64,000 nucleotides of DNA from Streptomyces sp. NBC_01255 (GCF_036226445.1 NZ_CP108474.1:6386001-6450000), one strand, 5' to 3'. Counted from the first letter of the stretch, positions 1 through 9,120 are shown. The notes: generated from the sequence alone by a model not told the origin. Made by a program: numbers and translations.

Positions 1-459
1 GGCGATGCCGGCCTCGGTCAGCACGTCCCAGCACTCGGCGACCTGCTCGGCGGTGGCCATGTCGGCCATCGAGCAGCCGGCCGCCAGGTCCGGCAGGACG
101 ACCTTCTGGTCGTCGGTGGTGAGGATGTCGGCCGACTCCGCCATGAAGTGCACGCCGCAGAAGACGATGTACTCGGCCTCCGGCTTGGCGGCGGCGTCGC
201 GCGCGAGCTTGAACGAGTCGCCGGTGACGTCGGCGAACTGGATGACCTCGTCACGCTGGTAGTGGTGGCCGAGCACGAAGACCTTGTCCCCGAGCTTCTC
301 CTTGGCGGCGCGGGCGCGCTCCACGAGGTCCGGGTCGGAGGGCGACGGGAGATCGCCCGGACACTCCACGCCGCGCTCGCTCTTCGGGTCGGCCTCGCGG
401 CCGAGCAGGAGCAGCGCGAGCGGCGTCGGCTGAACATCCAGGGGCTGGGCGGTGGTCAC
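1..459 (-). CDS. nadA: Quinolinate synthase NadA (5' part, truncated by window edge)
   Basis: NadA condenses iminoaspartate with dihydroxyacetone phosphate to quinolinate in de novo NAD synthesis, using a [4Fe-4S] cluster. Only the first 153 codons are present; the gene runs off the left edge. Visible family features are the substrate-binding LGHHYQRDEV segment (His65-His66), GDSFKLARDA, a cluster-type Cys in FCGVHFMAESADIL (Cys101) and LPDLAAGCSMAD (Cys129). The GTG at 459 is chosen because a GAAAGG ribosome site lies about 8 nt upstream; an in-frame GTG at 468 sits too close to it. It is transcribed divergently from the neighbouring Fe-S carrier gene, which fits a Fe-S enzyme beside an assembly factor. 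Confidence 0.93.
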   Translation of the reverse strand, partial: MTTAQPLDVQPTPLALLLLGREADPKSERGVECPGDLPSPSDPDLVERARAAKEKLGDKVFVLGHHYQRDEVIQFADVTGDSFKLARDAAAKPEAEYIVFCGVHFMAESADILTTDDQKVVLPDLAAGCSMADMATAEQVAECWDVLTEAGIA

Positions 460-508
460 GTCACGCACCCTTTCTTCGGGGAACCTTTTCGTCGAAATGA
501 CGTTATCT

Positions 509-537
509 ATCATAACCGCTTCACGTCACGTTGACGA
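509..537 (-). promoter_or_regulatory. Candidate nadA promoter (-35/-10)
   Basis: On the minus strand TATGAT (509-514) is a good -10 hexamer and TCGTCA (532-537) a partial -35, separated by 17 bp. This AT-rich patch stands out in the GC-rich gap and is about 50 bp upstream of the nadA start. Assigned by eye from the vegetative sigma consensus; no repressor site was recognised. Confidence 0.45.
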
Positions 538-694
538 TGTCCATAGTGTCGATGTGACGAATTCGCCGTCCGCGCTCCTGGACAGGGTGTGCGAGCATGA
601 ATGAGGAAGACCCCACGCGGCCCGGAATGAATCCGGGGCACCGGCGGTTACCACTGTCGGCAAGCAGTCTCCGTACACACCGGGAGAGAAGCAG

Positions 695-1051
695 ATGTCC
701 GTATCGGACGAGAAGACCACTGTCAGCGACGGCATCCTCCTGTCCGACGCCGCCGCGGCCAAGGTCAAGGCCCTCCTCGACCAGGAAGGCCGCGAGGACC
801 TGGCCCTGCGCGTCGCCGTACAGCCCGGTGGCTGCTCCGGCCTGCGTTACCAGCTGTTCTTCGACGAGCGTTCGCTCGACGGCGATGTCGTGAAGGACTT
901 CGACGGAGTCAAGGTCGTCACCGACCGCATGAGCGCCCCGTACCTCGGTGGTGCCTCGATCGACTTCGTCGACACCATCGAGAAGCAGGGCTTCACGATC
1001 GACAACCCGAACGCCACGGGCTCCTGCGCCTGCGGCGACTCGTTCAGCTAA
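695..1051 (+). CDS. erpA: A-type iron-sulfur carrier protein (HesB/IscA/ErpA family)
   Basis: Small A-type carrier (118 aa, normal family length) that accepts Fe-S clusters and passes them to apo-enzymes. The three family cysteines are present: Cys47 in PGGCSGLRY and Cys111/Cys113 in the C-terminal GSCACGDSF tail. The ATG at 695 follows GGGAGA at a suitable distance. It is a single gene ending in a perfect hairpin terminator. In mycobacteria the matching gene (Rv2204c, from memory) sits at the same place near cta/qcr genes. The ErpA versus IscA name is by context; the family is certain, the exact client enzymes are not. NadA next door is a plausible client. Confidence 0.92.
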   Translation: MSVSDEKTTVSDGILLSDAAAAKVKALLDQEGREDLALRVAVQPGGCSGLRYQLFFDERSLDGDVVKDFDGVKVVTDRMSAPYLGGASIDFVDTIEKQGFTIDNPNATGSCACGDSFS

Positions 1052-1070
1052 GTCGCACCACCCGCACGAA

Positions 1071-1113
1071 CGCGAGGGCGGCGGCCCGGGACTCCCGGGC
1101 CGCCGCCCTCGCG
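1071..1113. terminator. Bidirectional hairpin terminator, perfect 20-bp stem
   Basis: Arms 1071-1090 and 1094-1113 are perfectly complementary with a 3-nt loop (ACT). It lies between the convergent ends of the Fe-S carrier gene and the downstream minus-strand gene and can serve both. No U-tract, as is common in Streptomyces. Confidence 0.85.
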
Positions 1114-1128
1114 CATGTGCCGACAGGT

Positions 1129-2718
1129 CTACCGACGAGGTACGGCCTCCCCGCTCGCCGCGTCGACGACGGGCCGGTCGCCCAGCGGCCGGTCGAGCGT
1201 CACCGACTTCGTCACCTCGACCGCGATGGCGATGCACGCCTTGCCCGGTTCGGTGGGCGTCTCCTTCACCCGCACCGTGACCCGGTCCGCGCTCTCCCGG
1301 GCCGTCACCGTGTAGTCGCTGCACACCCCGCCCCAGAAGGTGACGGTCAGCTTCCGGCCGTCCCCCTCGGTCCGGAACGACTCGATCTGCCGCGCCGGAG
1401 AGGTGCCCTCGTCGGGCTCCGGCGTCGGCGAGGGCGACGGCTTAGCCGGCGGCGCCAGGAACTCCGGGGCCACCGCCGTCTGCGTCACCGTGTATGGCGC
1501 AGCGTCCGCGGGGTCCGCCGTGAACAGCCACGCCGGTACGAGCAGCCGCGCGCCGTCCACGTCCTGCGCGACCAGACCGAACACCGCGCGCGTCACCGGC
1601 ACCTGGTCCGGCTGCGCCATGTCCACGATCGTCTGGCAGGGCGCGCCCGGGGCGTCCGACCCGGTGCTCGGCTCGCCGAGGTCGGGCCTCCCGGCGGTCG
1701 GCTTCCCCGAGTCCGGCATTCCGGCGTCGGGCTTCCCGGCCTCCGGCATCGGGGCGTCGGGCTTCCCCGCCTCCGGCTCCCCGGCCGGCGGGGCGGTGGC
1801 GCAGCCGCCGATGCCGATCGGGCCGGTGCCCTTCGAGGCCTCGTTCAGCTCGGCGAGCGCCTTCTCCGCCCCGATCGCCGGGTACGTGTCGCCCTTCACC
1901 GGCTCCTTGAGCATCCCGCTCCCGGCGACCGGCCGGCCGTCCGGCCCGATGTGGAGCCCCGTCGACCAGCCGTACGTCGGGAGCCCGCCCACCACCGGCT
2001 CGGCGTTGACCACCCGGACCGAGCCGTTCATCACCTGCGTCGCCGACACCTTGGCGTCGTCCTGGCCGATCGCCTTCAGGACGGGCGCGGCCGCCGCCTT
2101 CGCCGCCGCCTCGCTCACCGGCGAACCACCGGGGAAGGGCTTCGTCTCGCCCGGCGGAGGACACGCCTTGCCCTTGAGGCAGCTGTCGCCGGCCGGGCCG
2201 CCGTCGTACCAGGAGTACGTCCAGTTCCCGGGCGCCTTCCGAGCCACGTCGAGGCGGGCTCCCGAGCCGTCCTTCTCCGGCCGGATCGTCCAGACCTCAC
2301 CCACCAGGGAGGGGCTCCCGGAGAGACCGAGCGCTTCGGCCAGCCTGGTCACCTCCGCCGAGGTGACCAGGCCCTCGGGCCGGTGGACCGCGGCCGAGGA
2401 GGGCCCTTGGGGGAGCGGGCCCTTGGCTGTGTAGACGGTCCCGTTCGGGCCGCCGCCGGGGTCGGGCTCGCCGGGCGCGATACCGGGACCGTCACCCGTA
2501 CCGCCGTCACCCGTGCCGCCGCTCCCGCCCCCGAGGCGGAGCGGCGGGGGCACGGCCGCCTTGTCGGCCCGGCTCTCCGACCCGGCGGGCGTGGCCTCGC
2601 CGGGCGCCGTCGCGGCGACGGCGAGGTACACCCCGCCGCCACCGGCGAGCAGGACTCCCGCCGCCACCGAGGCGGTGAGCAGCCTCCGCCGCCTCCGACC
2701 GTTCTCCGTACCGCTCAC
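1129..2718 (-). CDS. Membrane-anchored extracytoplasmic protein, function unknown
   Basis: A 529-aa protein that I cannot assign to a characterised family. It has a short basic N-terminus (GRRRRR), one hydrophobic anchor at about residues 14-35, then a Gly/Pro/Thr-rich linker typical of surface proteins, and a large predicted extracellular region. Around two thirds of the way in is a low-complexity stretch of imperfect 8-residue units related to MPEAGKPD (about six copies). The GTG at 2718 is chosen over an upstream ATG because AAGGAG lies 7 nt before it. There is no lipobox. Monocistronic and convergent with the Fe-S carrier gene. A role at the envelope is inference from topology only. Confidence 0.72.
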   Translation of the reverse strand: MSGTENGRRRRRLLTASVAAGVLLAGGGGVYLAVAATAPGEATPAGSESRADKAAVPPPLRLGGGSGGTGDGGTGDGPGIAPGEPDPGGGPNGTVYTAKGPLPQGPSSAAVHRPEGLVTSAEVTRLAEALGLSGSPSLVGEVWTIRPEKDGSGARLDVARKAPGNWTYSWYDGGPAGDSCLKGKACPPPGETKPFPGGSPVSEAAAKAAAAPVLKAIGQDDAKVSATQVMNGSVRVVNAEPVVGGLPTYGWSTGLHIGPDGRPVAGSGMLKEPVKGDTYPAIGAEKALAELNEASKGTGPIGIGGCATAPPAGEPEAGKPDAPMPEAGKPDAGMPDSGKPTAGRPDLGEPSTGSDAPGAPCQTIVDMAQPDQVPVTRAVFGLVAQDVDGARLLVPAWLFTADPADAAPYTVTQTAVAPEFLAPPAKPSPSPTPEPDEGTSPARQIESFRTEGDGRKLTVTFWGGVCSDYTVTARESADRVTVRVKETPTEPGKACIAIAVEVTKSVTLDRPLGDRPVVDAASGEAVPRR

Positions 2719-2797
2719 GGCATCGCTCCTTCGGACCTGGCATCCCTGTGGGGAAGACACCGGTGGGACGGAGCGGGCGGGCGGACGGTTCCGTCCG

Positions 2798-3004
2798 TCA
2801 GCCGCCGTACTCGGCGGTGGCGTCGATCAGCCGTGCCGAGGCGGCCGGTACGACCACCCCGTGGATCAGCGCGGGGGAGACCGGGGCGGGCACCGGCGGG
2901 GCCGGCGTGACCCAGTGCGGGACCATCCGCGCGCTGTCGCCGCGCAGCTGGGCGAGGCTCAGCTCGGACTCGTGACGCTCACGGGGAGCGGGGTGCAGGC
3001 TCAT
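2798..3004 (-). CDS. Small conserved-looking hypothetical protein (68 aa)
   Basis: A 68-aa frame starting with ATG at 3004 and divergent from the PfkB kinase gene. The product has a charged N-terminal third and a hydrophobic Pro/Val/Ala-rich remainder without a clear membrane helix or known motif. No strong ribosome site precedes the ATG, but a CATACG -10-like hexamer lies 8 nt upstream, compatible with a leaderless message. Reality as a gene rests on its position in an otherwise unexplained gap and on start context, so confidence is moderate. Confidence 0.5.
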   Translation of the reverse strand: MSLHPAPRERHESELSLAQLRGDSARMVPHWVTPAPPVPAPVSPALIHGVVVPAASARLIDATAEYGG

Positions 3005-3134
3005 GGGCGCACCGTATGCACCCCGGTGCTCCGGAGAAAAGGCCTACTCTGGGGTAGTTTCCACTGTTCGGCAGCGCGCGTCCCACCAGATAGCGTGAAC
3101 TGTCATTACCGCCTTCCCGCAGGAGCACCCCGCC

Positions 3135-4109
3135 GTGCGTATCGCAGTCACCGGCTCCATCGCCACCGACCACCTCATGACCTTCCCTGGAAGGTTCGCC
3201 GACCAGCTCGTGGCCGACCAGCTCCACACGGTGTCCCTCTCGTTCCTCGTCGACAACCTCGACGTGCGCCGGGGAGGCGTCGCGGCCAACATCTGCTTCG
3301 GCATGGGCCAGCTCGGCAGCCGCCCGCTCCTCGTGGGCGCCGCCGGCTTCGACTTCGACGAGTACCGCGCCTGGCTCGACCGCCACGGCGTCGACACGTC
3401 CTCGGTGCGGATCTCCGAGGTGCTGCACACGGCGCGCTTCGTCTGCACCACGGACAAGGACCACAACCAGATCGGCTCCTTCTACACGGGCGCGATGAGC
3501 GAGGCCCGGCTGATCGAGCTCAAGGCCGTCGCCGACCGCGTGGGCGGCCTCGACCTGGTCCTGATCGGCGCCGACGACCCCGAGGCGATGCTCCGCCACA
3601 CCGAGGAGTGCCGCTCCCGGTCGATCCCGTTCGCCGCCGACTTCTCGCAGCAGATCGCGCGCATGGACGGCGAGGAGATCCGTACCCTCCTCGACGGGTC
3701 CACGTACCTCTTCTCCAACGAGTACGAGAAGGGCCTCATCGAGTCGAAGACGGGCTGGACCGAGGCGGAGATCCTCTCCCGCGTCGGCCACCGGATCACC
3801 ACCCTCGGCTCGCGCGGTGTCCGCATCGAGCGCGTCGGCGAGACCCCGATCGAGGTCGGCTGCCCCGAGGAGACGGCCAAGGTCGACCCGACCGGCGTCG
3901 GCGACGCCTTCCGCGCCGGCTTCCTGACCGGCCTGCACTGGGGCGTCGGCCTGGAGCGCGCCGCCCAGGTCGGCTGCATGCTCGCCACCCTCGTCATCGA
4001 GACCCTGGGCACGCAGGAGTACACCCTGCGCCGCGCCAACTTCATGGACCGCTTCACCAAGGCGTACGGCGACGAGGCCGCCGCCGAGGTCCAGTCCCAC
4101 CTGGGCTGA
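3135..4109 (+). CDS. PfkB-family carbohydrate/nucleoside kinase (adenosine kinase-like)
   Basis: A 324-aa ribokinase-fold enzyme that transfers phosphate from ATP to a sugar or nucleoside hydroxyl. The N-terminal GSIATDHLM strand, the RRGGVAANI dipeptide-Gly motif and the C-terminal DPTGVGDAFRAGF anion-hole motif with catalytic Asp257 are all present. GTG at 3135 follows AGGAG by 9 nt. The mycobacterial gene at the equivalent locus is the adenosine kinase AdoK (Rv2202c, from memory), and the conserved context makes adenosine the best guess, but PfkB substrates cannot be read safely from sequence alone. It converges on the cysteine desulfurase fusion gene with a shared hairpin. Confidence 0.86.
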   Translation: MRIAVTGSIATDHLMTFPGRFADQLVADQLHTVSLSFLVDNLDVRRGGVAANICFGMGQLGSRPLLVGAAGFDFDEYRAWLDRHGVDTSSVRISEVLHTARFVCTTDKDHNQIGSFYTGAMSEARLIELKAVADRVGGLDLVLIGADDPEAMLRHTEECRSRSIPFAADFSQQIARMDGEEIRTLLDGSTYLFSNEYEKGLIESKTGWTEAEILSRVGHRITTLGSRGVRIERVGETPIEVGCPEETAKVDPTGVGDAFRAGFLTGLHWGVGLERAAQVGCMLATLVIETLGTQEYTLRRANFMDRFTKAYGDEAAAEVQSHLG

Positions 4110-4125
4110 CACGCCCCCGTGCGGG

Positions 4126-4159
4126 GTGCGGCGGGCGGCTCTCAGGCCACCCGCCGCAC
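4126..4159. terminator. Bidirectional terminator between convergent genes
   Basis: Arms 4126-4139 and 4146-4159 form a 14-bp stem with one mismatch and a 6-nt loop. The right arm overlaps the last codons and stop of the minus-strand desulfurase fusion gene (4142), so termination there would depend on the hairpin forming within its coding end. Confidence 0.65.
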
Positions 4160-5530
4160 CACGTACGCGACGCCGCCCCGCTCGGAGGGCTCCTCGCCCA
4201 CGTACTCCTGGCCGCGCATCTCGCACCAGGCCGGGATGTCGAGGCGGGCCGCCTCGTCGTCGGAGAGGACGGTCACCGTCCCCCCGACCGGCACGTCGCC
4301 GATCACCTTCGCCAGCTCGATCACCGGGATCGGGCAGCGCCGGCCGAGCGCGTCCACCACGAGCGAGCCGGAGCCGGCCGCCGGGACCGCGGCCGCTGCC
4401 GTCGGGGCGCCGAGCCGCTCCCGTACCCCGGCGACCACCCCCGGCAGCACGTCGAGGAACCGGTCCACATCCTCCGCCGGGGTGCCGGCCGGCAGGGACA
4501 CCCGGACGTTCCCCTCGCTCAGCACCCCCATCGCACGCAGCACATGGCTGGGCGTCAGCGTCGAACTCGTACACGACGAACCGGACGAAACGGAGAAACC
4601 CTCCCGGTCCAGCTCGTGCAGCAAGGTCTCTCCGTCGACATAGAGACAGGAGAAGGTGACGAGATGGGGGAGCCGGCGCACCGGATCGCCCACCACCTCC
4701 ACGTCCGGCACCAGTTCCGGCACCCGCGCCCGGATCCGGTCCACCAGACCCCGCAGCCGGGCCGCCTCGGCCGCCGCCTCCGCCCGGACCGCCCGCAGCG
4801 AGGCCGCCGCCGCCACGATCGCCGGCAGGTTCTCGAAACCGGGCGCCCGACCCGACTCCCGTTCGTCCAAGGGGCCTTGGGGCGCGAACCGCACCCCCTT
4901 CCGTACGGCGAGCAGCCCCACGCCCGCCGGCCCGCCCCACTTGTGCGCGCTCGCCGCGAGCAGCGACCAGCCGCCCTCCACCGGCCCCCAGCCCAGCGAC
5001 TGGGCCGCGTCCACGAGCAGCGGCACGCCCGCCGCCCGGCAGGCCTCGGCGACCTCCGCGACCGGCTGCTCCGTCCCCACCTCGTGATTGGCCGACTGGA
5101 GGCAGGCGAGCGCCGTGCCGGGCGCGAGCGCCCCGCCGAAGACGGCCGCGTCCACCGCGCCGGAGCGGCCCACCGGCACCTCGGTGACCGAGCTGCCCGC
5201 CGCCGCGTGACGCTCCGCCGCGTGCAGGACGGAGGAGTGCTCGACCGCCGACACGACGAGGCCGGTCCCGACACGCCGACGGCCCGCGAGGGCGCCCGAG
5301 ATCCCGGCGTGAACCGCGCGCGTTCCCGAAGGAGTGAACACGAGCTCGTCCGGGCGGCACCCCACCGCCTCCGCCGCGGCCTCCCGCGCCGCGTCGAGCA
5401 GCAGCCGGGCCCGCCTCCCCTCCCGGTACAGCCGGGCCGGATCGGCCCAGCCCTCGTCCAGGGAGGCGAGCAGCGCCTGGCGGGCGACGGGGTGCAGGGG
5501 TGCGGCGGACGCGGCGTCGAAGTACGGCAT
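4142..5530 (-). CDS. Cysteine desulfurase fused to a TusA-type sulfur carrier domain
   Basis: A 462-aa two-domain protein. Residues 1-375 are a class V PLP cysteine desulfurase (NifS/IscS fold): VEHSSVLHA with His98, ANHEVGTEQP, Asp174, the PLP lysine Lys197 in SAHKWGG, and the mobile SSGSSC loop with catalytic Cys320. After an Ala-rich linker, residues about 390-462 are a TusA/SirA domain whose carrier cysteine is Cys399 in RCPIP. The fusion would let persulfide move from desulfurase to carrier in one chain. ATG at 5530. Located beside ctaC and near an A-type Fe-S carrier. Whether it serves Fe-S clusters, tRNA thiolation or cofactor sulfur is not decidable here. Confidence 0.9.
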   Translation of the reverse strand: MPYFDAASAAPLHPVARQALLASLDEGWADPARLYREGRRARLLLDAAREAAAEAVGCRPDELVFTPSGTRAVHAGISGALAGRRRVGTGLVVSAVEHSSVLHAAERHAAAGSSVTEVPVGRSGAVDAAVFGGALAPGTALACLQSANHEVGTEQPVAEVAEACRAAGVPLLVDAAQSLGWGPVEGGWSLLAASAHKWGGPAGVGLLAVRKGVRFAPQGPLDERESGRAPGFENLPAIVAAAASLRAVRAEAAAEAARLRGLVDRIRARVPELVPDVEVVGDPVRRLPHLVTFSCLYVDGETLLHELDREGFSVSSGSSCTSSTLTPSHVLRAMGVLSEGNVRVSLPAGTPAEDVDRFLDVLPGVVAGVRERLGAPTAAAAVPAAGSGSLVVDALGRRCPIPVIELAKVIGDVPVGGTVTVLSDDEAARLDIPAWCEMRGQEYVGEEPSERGGVAYVVRRVA

Positions 5531-5946
5531 CCGCCCACGGTAGGGCCGACCTGCCCCGACCCGCGGGGCCACCCCTCCCCGACCCGCCGGACCGGCCCCG
5601 CCGCCCGCCCGGCCGACACGCCCGACGCGCCCGGCCCGTACATCCGTCCACACCGCCGTCCGCCCGCCCGTCCGCTTCTCGTGAGCACTCGTCAGAAGGC
5701 CGCCCCGGTACGACGGCAGACCGCCGAACGGCCGCCTGGGACCCCCCTCCGGAACCCCGGACTCCACCCCTTCGGGGACTCGGACGGCGCGTTGGGCACC
5801 CTCCCCGCGCGACCCCAAATAGCGTCCAGTAGGGTTTGGTCCGCATAAACATCCAAACCCCTGCCCGCGGCCGGGGCGGCGACCGACCAGCGAGACGGAC
5901 GGCCGTGGCCGACCAACGCGGGCCGAGACTCTCGGGAAGGCGCTAC
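5531..5946 (+). other. Intergenic region / 5' region of the ctaCDF operon
   Basis: A 416-bp divergent gap between the desulfurase fusion and ctaC. The left 250 bp is C-rich with nothing recognisable. The right part carries an AT-richer patch around 5815-5860 that includes an inverted repeat and CATAAA, the most likely promoter area for ctaC. No riboswitch, tRNA or small ORF with a good ribosome site was seen. Confidence 0.6.
5832..5860. promoter_or_regulatory. Inverted repeat in the ctaC promoter region
   Basis: GGGTTTGG (5832-5839) and CCAAACCC (5853-5860) are perfect 8-bp inverted arms separated by 13 bp containing CATAAA, roughly 90 bp before the ctaC start. Possible regulator site over a promoter; it does not match the Rex consensus (TTGTGAA...TTCACAA). 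No regulator assigned. Confidence 0.35.
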
Positions 5947-6912
5947 GTGAGTCCCAACGGCTCCGACCGCTCGTCGCGGCGCCCGATGCGGCGGAAGCTG
6001 CCGCAGGTGCTGACTGCGGGCCTGATCCTGGCGACAGCCACGGGCTGCTCGTACAACTGGGAAGACTTCCCCCGCCTTGGTATGCCCACTCCGGTCACGG
6101 AAGAGGCACCTACGATCCTCTCCCTCTGGCAGGGTTCGTGGGCGGCCGCGCTCATCACCGGAATCCTGGTGTGGGGCCTGATCCTCTGGTCAGTCTTCTT
6201 CCACCGGCGCAGCCGGACCAAGATCGAGGTACCTCCGCAGACCCGGTACAACATGCCCATCGAGGCGCTGTACACGGTCACCCCGCTCATCATCGTCTCG
6301 GTGCTGTTCTACTTCACCGCACGCGACGAGTCGAAGCTCCTCGCGCTCACGCCCAAGCCGGCGCACACGGTCAACGTGGTCGGCTACCAGTGGAGCTGGG
6401 GCTTCAACTACGTCGAGAACGTGCCCGGTGTGAAGGGCGACGCCAAGACGGACAAGAACCTCGCCGCGATCCCGGACAAGTTCCTGGAGGCGTTCCCGGA
6501 GAACGCCGGCGGTGTCTACGACGCCGGTATCCCCGGCGACCGGAACCCGCAGACCGGCAACCCGGGTCCGACCCTGTGGCTGCCGAAGGGCGAGAAGGTC
6601 CGGTTCGTCCTGACCTCCCGTGACGTCATCCACTCCTTCTGGGTGGTCCCCTTCCTGTTCAAGCAGGACGTCATCCCGGGTCACACCAACGTCTTCGAGG
6701 TGACTCCGAGCCAGGAGGGCACCTTCCTCGGCAAGTGCGCCGAGCTGTGCGGTGTCGACCACTCCCGGATGCTCTTCAACGTCAAGGTGGTCTCTCCGGA
6801 GCGCTACCAGCAGCACCTGAAGGAGCTGGCCGAGAAGGGGCAGACCGGCTACATCCCGTCTGGCATCGAGCAGACGGACCCGGCCAGGAATGCGGAGAAG
6901 AACCAACTGTGA
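5947..6912 (+). CDS. ctaC: Cytochrome c oxidase subunit II (aa3-type)
   Basis: Subunit II of the terminal cytochrome aa3 oxidase, holding the CuA electron-entry site on the outer face of the membrane. The 321-aa product has an N-terminal lipoprotein-like signal ending at Cys34 (TATGC), two membrane helices (about 65-85 and 108-125) and a cupredoxin domain with all CuA ligands: His229 in DVIHSFWV, then Cys264, Glu266, Cys268, His272 and Met275 in [15 protein letters not shown] at 5947 is chosen because GGAAGG lies 6 nt upstream; longer frames to 5836 lack one. First gene of ctaC-ctaD-ctaF; its TGA overlaps the ctaD GTG. Confidence 0.97.
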   Translation: MSPNGSDRSSRRPMRRKLPQVLTAGLILATATGCSYNWEDFPRLGMPTPVTEEAPTILSLWQGSWAAALITGILVWGLILWSVFFHRRSRTKIEVPPQTRYNMPIEALYTVTPLIIVSVLFYFTARDESKLLALTPKPAHTVNVVGYQWSWGFNYVENVPGVKGDAKTDKNLAAIPDKFLEAFPENAGGVYDAGIPGDRNPQTGNPGPTLWLPKGEKVRFVLTSRDVIHSFWVVPFLFKQDVIPGHTNVFEVTPSQEGTFLGKCAELCGVDHSRMLFNVKVVSPERYQQHLKELAEKGQTGYIPSGIEQTDPARNAEKNQL

Positions 6913-8645
6913 GCATCCACAACGAAACCCAGGGTGCCGCCGCAGCTGAGGACTCGTACGAGAACGAGCTGCCCGTACGGCGCAAGCAGCCCGGCAACGT
7001 CGTGATCAAGTGGCTGACCACCACCGATCACAAGACGATCGGGACGATGTACCTGGTCACGTCGTTCGCTTTCTTCTGCATCGGCGGACTCATGGCGCTC
7101 TTCATGCGCGCCGAGCTGGCCCGTCCGGGTACGCAGATCATGTCGAACGAGCAGTTCAACCAGGCGTTCACGATGCACGGCACGATCATGCTGCTGATGT
7201 TCGCGACGCCGCTGTTCGCCGGATTCGCGAACTGGATCATGCCGCTGCAGATCGGCGCGCCCGACGTGGCGTTCCCGCGGCTGAACATGTTCGCGTACTG
7301 GCTGTACCTCTTCGGCTCGCTCATGGCGGTCGGTGGCTTCCTCACCCCGCAGGGTGCGGCCGACTTCGGCTGGTTCGCCTACTCCCCGCTGTCGGACGCC
7401 GTCCGCTCGCCGGGTGTCGGCGCCGACCTCTGGATCATGGGTCTGGCCTTCTCCGGCTTCGGCACGATCCTCGGTTCGGTCAACTTCATCACCACGATCA
7501 TCTGCATGCGCGCTCCGGGCATGACGATGTTCCGCATGCCGATCTTCGTCTGGAACGTGCTGCTGACCGGTGTTCTGGTCCTGCTGGCCTTCCCGGTCCT
7601 GGCGGCCGCGCTGTTCGCCCTGGAGGCGGACCGCAAGTTCGGCTCGCACATCTTCGACGCGGCCAACGGTGGAGCGCTGCTGTGGCAGCACCTCTTCTGG
7701 TTCTTCGGCCACCCAGAGGTGTACATCATCGCGCTGCCGTTCTTCGGCATCGTCTCCGAGATCATCCCGGTCTTCAGCCGTAAGCCGATGTTCGGCTACA
7801 TCGGTCTGGTGGCCGCGACGATCGCGATCGCCGGCCTGTCCGTGACCGTGTGGGCGCACCACATGTACGTCACAGGCGGCGTGCTCCTACCGTTCTTCTC
7901 CTTCATGACGTTCCTCATCGCCGTACCGACAGGCGTGAAGTTCTTCAACTGGATCGGAACGATGTGGAAGGGCTCGTTGTCGTTCGAGACACCGATGCTC
8001 TGGACGATCGGCTTCCTGATCACCTTCACCTTCGGTGGTCTGACGGGCGTCATCCTGGCCTCGCCGCCGATGGACTTCCACGTCTCCGACTCGTACTTCG
8101 TCGTCGCGCACTTCCACTACGTCGTCTTCGGCACCGTGGTCTTCGCGATGTTCGCCGGCTTCCACTTCTGGTGGCCGAAGTTCACCGGCAAGATGCTGGA
8201 CGAGCGACTCGGCAAGATCACGTTCTGGACGCTGTTCATCGGCTTCCACGGCACCTTCCTGGTGCAGCACTGGCTCGGTGCCGAGGGCATGCCGCGTCGT
8301 TACGCGGACTACCTCGACGCCGACGGCTTCACCGCGCTGAACACGATCTCGACGATCTCCTCCTTCCTGCTCGGTCTGTCGATCCTGCCGTTCATGTACA
8401 ACGTCTGGAAGACCGCCAAGTACGGCAAGAAGATCGAGGTCGACGACCCGTGGGGCTACGGCCGTTCGCTCGAGTGGGCGACGTCCTGCCCGCCGCCGCG
8501 GCACAACTTCCTCACCCTGCCGCGGATCCGCTCCGAATCCCCGGCGTTCGACCTGCACCACCCTGAGATCGCCGCTGTCGACCAGCTGGAGAACAAGGGG
8601 CACGTGGCCGAGGCCCTCGCGGGCGCGAAGGAGGCCGGCAAGTGA
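6909..8645 (+). CDS. ctaD: Cytochrome c oxidase subunit I (aa3-type)
   Basis: Catalytic heme-copper subunit that reduces O2 to water and pumps protons. The 578-aa, 12-helix protein carries the conserved heme a and heme a3/CuB ligands: TMHGTIM (His), [11 protein letters not shown] (His with the cross-linked Tyr four residues on), AHHMYVTGG (the His pair) and [10 protein letters not shown] (two His). GTG at 6909 overlaps the ctaC stop as GTGA, giving tight translational coupling. In actinobacteria this oxidase forms a bcc-aa3 supercomplex with the qcrCAB products encoded 3 kb downstream, replacing a soluble cytochrome c. Confidence 0.98.
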   Translation: MSIHNETQGAAAAEDSYENELPVRRKQPGNVVIKWLTTTDHKTIGTMYLVTSFAFFCIGGLMALFMRAELARPGTQIMSNEQFNQAFTMHGTIMLLMFATPLFAGFANWIMPLQIGAPDVAFPRLNMFAYWLYLFGSLMAVGGFLTPQGAADFGWFAYSPLSDAVRSPGVGADLWIMGLAFSGFGTILGSVNFITTIICMRAPGMTMFRMPIFVWNVLLTGVLVLLAFPVLAAALFALEADRKFGSHIFDAANGGALLWQHLFWFFGHPEVYIIALPFFGIVSEIIPVFSRKPMFGYIGLVAATIAIAGLSVTVWAHHMYVTGGVLLPFFSFMTFLIAVPTGVKFFNWIGTMWKGSLSFETPMLWTIGFLITFTFGGLTGVILASPPMDFHVSDSYFVVAHFHYVVFGTVVFAMFAGFHFWWPKFTGKMLDERLGKITFWTLFIGFHGTFLVQHWLGAEGMPRRYADYLDADGFTALNTISTISSFLLGLSILPFMYNVWKTAKYGKKIEVDDPWGYGRSLEWATSCPPPRHNFLTLPRIRSESPAFDLHHPEIAAVDQLENKGHVAEALAGAKEAGK

Positions 8646-9040
8646 AGATCCAAGGCAAGATGTTCATCTGGCTGAGCGTCTTCATCCTCGCCATGGCCGT
8701 CCTGTACGGCGTGTGGTCGAAGGAGCCGGTCGGTACGACGGCGCTGTTCCTGGCGTTCGGCCTGTCCATCATGATCGGCTACTACCTGGCCTTCACGGCC
8801 AAGCGTGTCGACGCGATGGCGCAGGACAACAAGGAAGCCGACGTCGCGGACGAGGCCGGTGAGGTGGGCTTCTTCGCCCCGCACAGCTGGCAGCCGCTTT
8901 CGCTGGCCGTCGGTGGTGCGCTCGCCTTCCTCGCCGTCGCGATGGGCTGGTGGATCCTGTACTTCTCGGCTCCGCTGCTCCTCATCGGCCTGTTCGGCTG
9001 GGTGTTCGAGTTCTACCGCGGTGAGAACCAGAACCAGTAG
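8642..9040 (+). CDS. ctaF: Cytochrome c oxidase subunit IV (actinobacterial CtaF)
   Basis: A 132-aa protein with four predicted membrane helices (about 7-25, 33-53, 86-104 and 107-124) and a cytoplasmic acidic loop ([13 protein letters not shown]) between the second and third. This matches the actinobacterial subunit IV that stabilises aa3 oxidase in the supercomplex. Its GTG at 8642 overlaps the ctaD TGA (GTGA). A strong hairpin terminator follows, closing the ctaCDF operon. Confidence 0.93.
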   Translation: MKIQGKMFIWLSVFILAMAVLYGVWSKEPVGTTALFLAFGLSIMIGYYLAFTAKRVDAMAQDNKEADVADEAGEVGFFAPHSWQPLSLAVGGALAFLAVAMGWWILYFSAPLLLIGLFGWVFEFYRGENQNQ

Positions 9041-9076
9041 CAGCAACAGCGGTACCCCGCTCCGTAACGGAGCACC

Positions 9077-9120
9077 CGAGGGGCCCGGACGCTTCGTCAC
9101 CGAAGCGGCCGGGCCCCTCG
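9077..9120 (+). terminator. Terminator of the ctaCDF operon
   Basis: Perfect 12-bp outer stem CGAGGGGCCCGG/CCGGGCCCCTCG (9077-9088 with 9109-9120) and an inner GCTTCG/CGAAGC hairpin separated by a 2-nt internal loop. Starts 37 nt after the ctaF stop. Confidence 0.85.

Noticed and set aside
1117..5852. Very long open frames on both strands over 1117-2910 (+), 2513-5848 (+) and 2979-5852 (-)
   Set aside because: They overlap well-supported genes in other frames, have Arg/Pro/Ala-rich composition without motifs, and arise from the scarcity of stop codons in GC-rich DNA.
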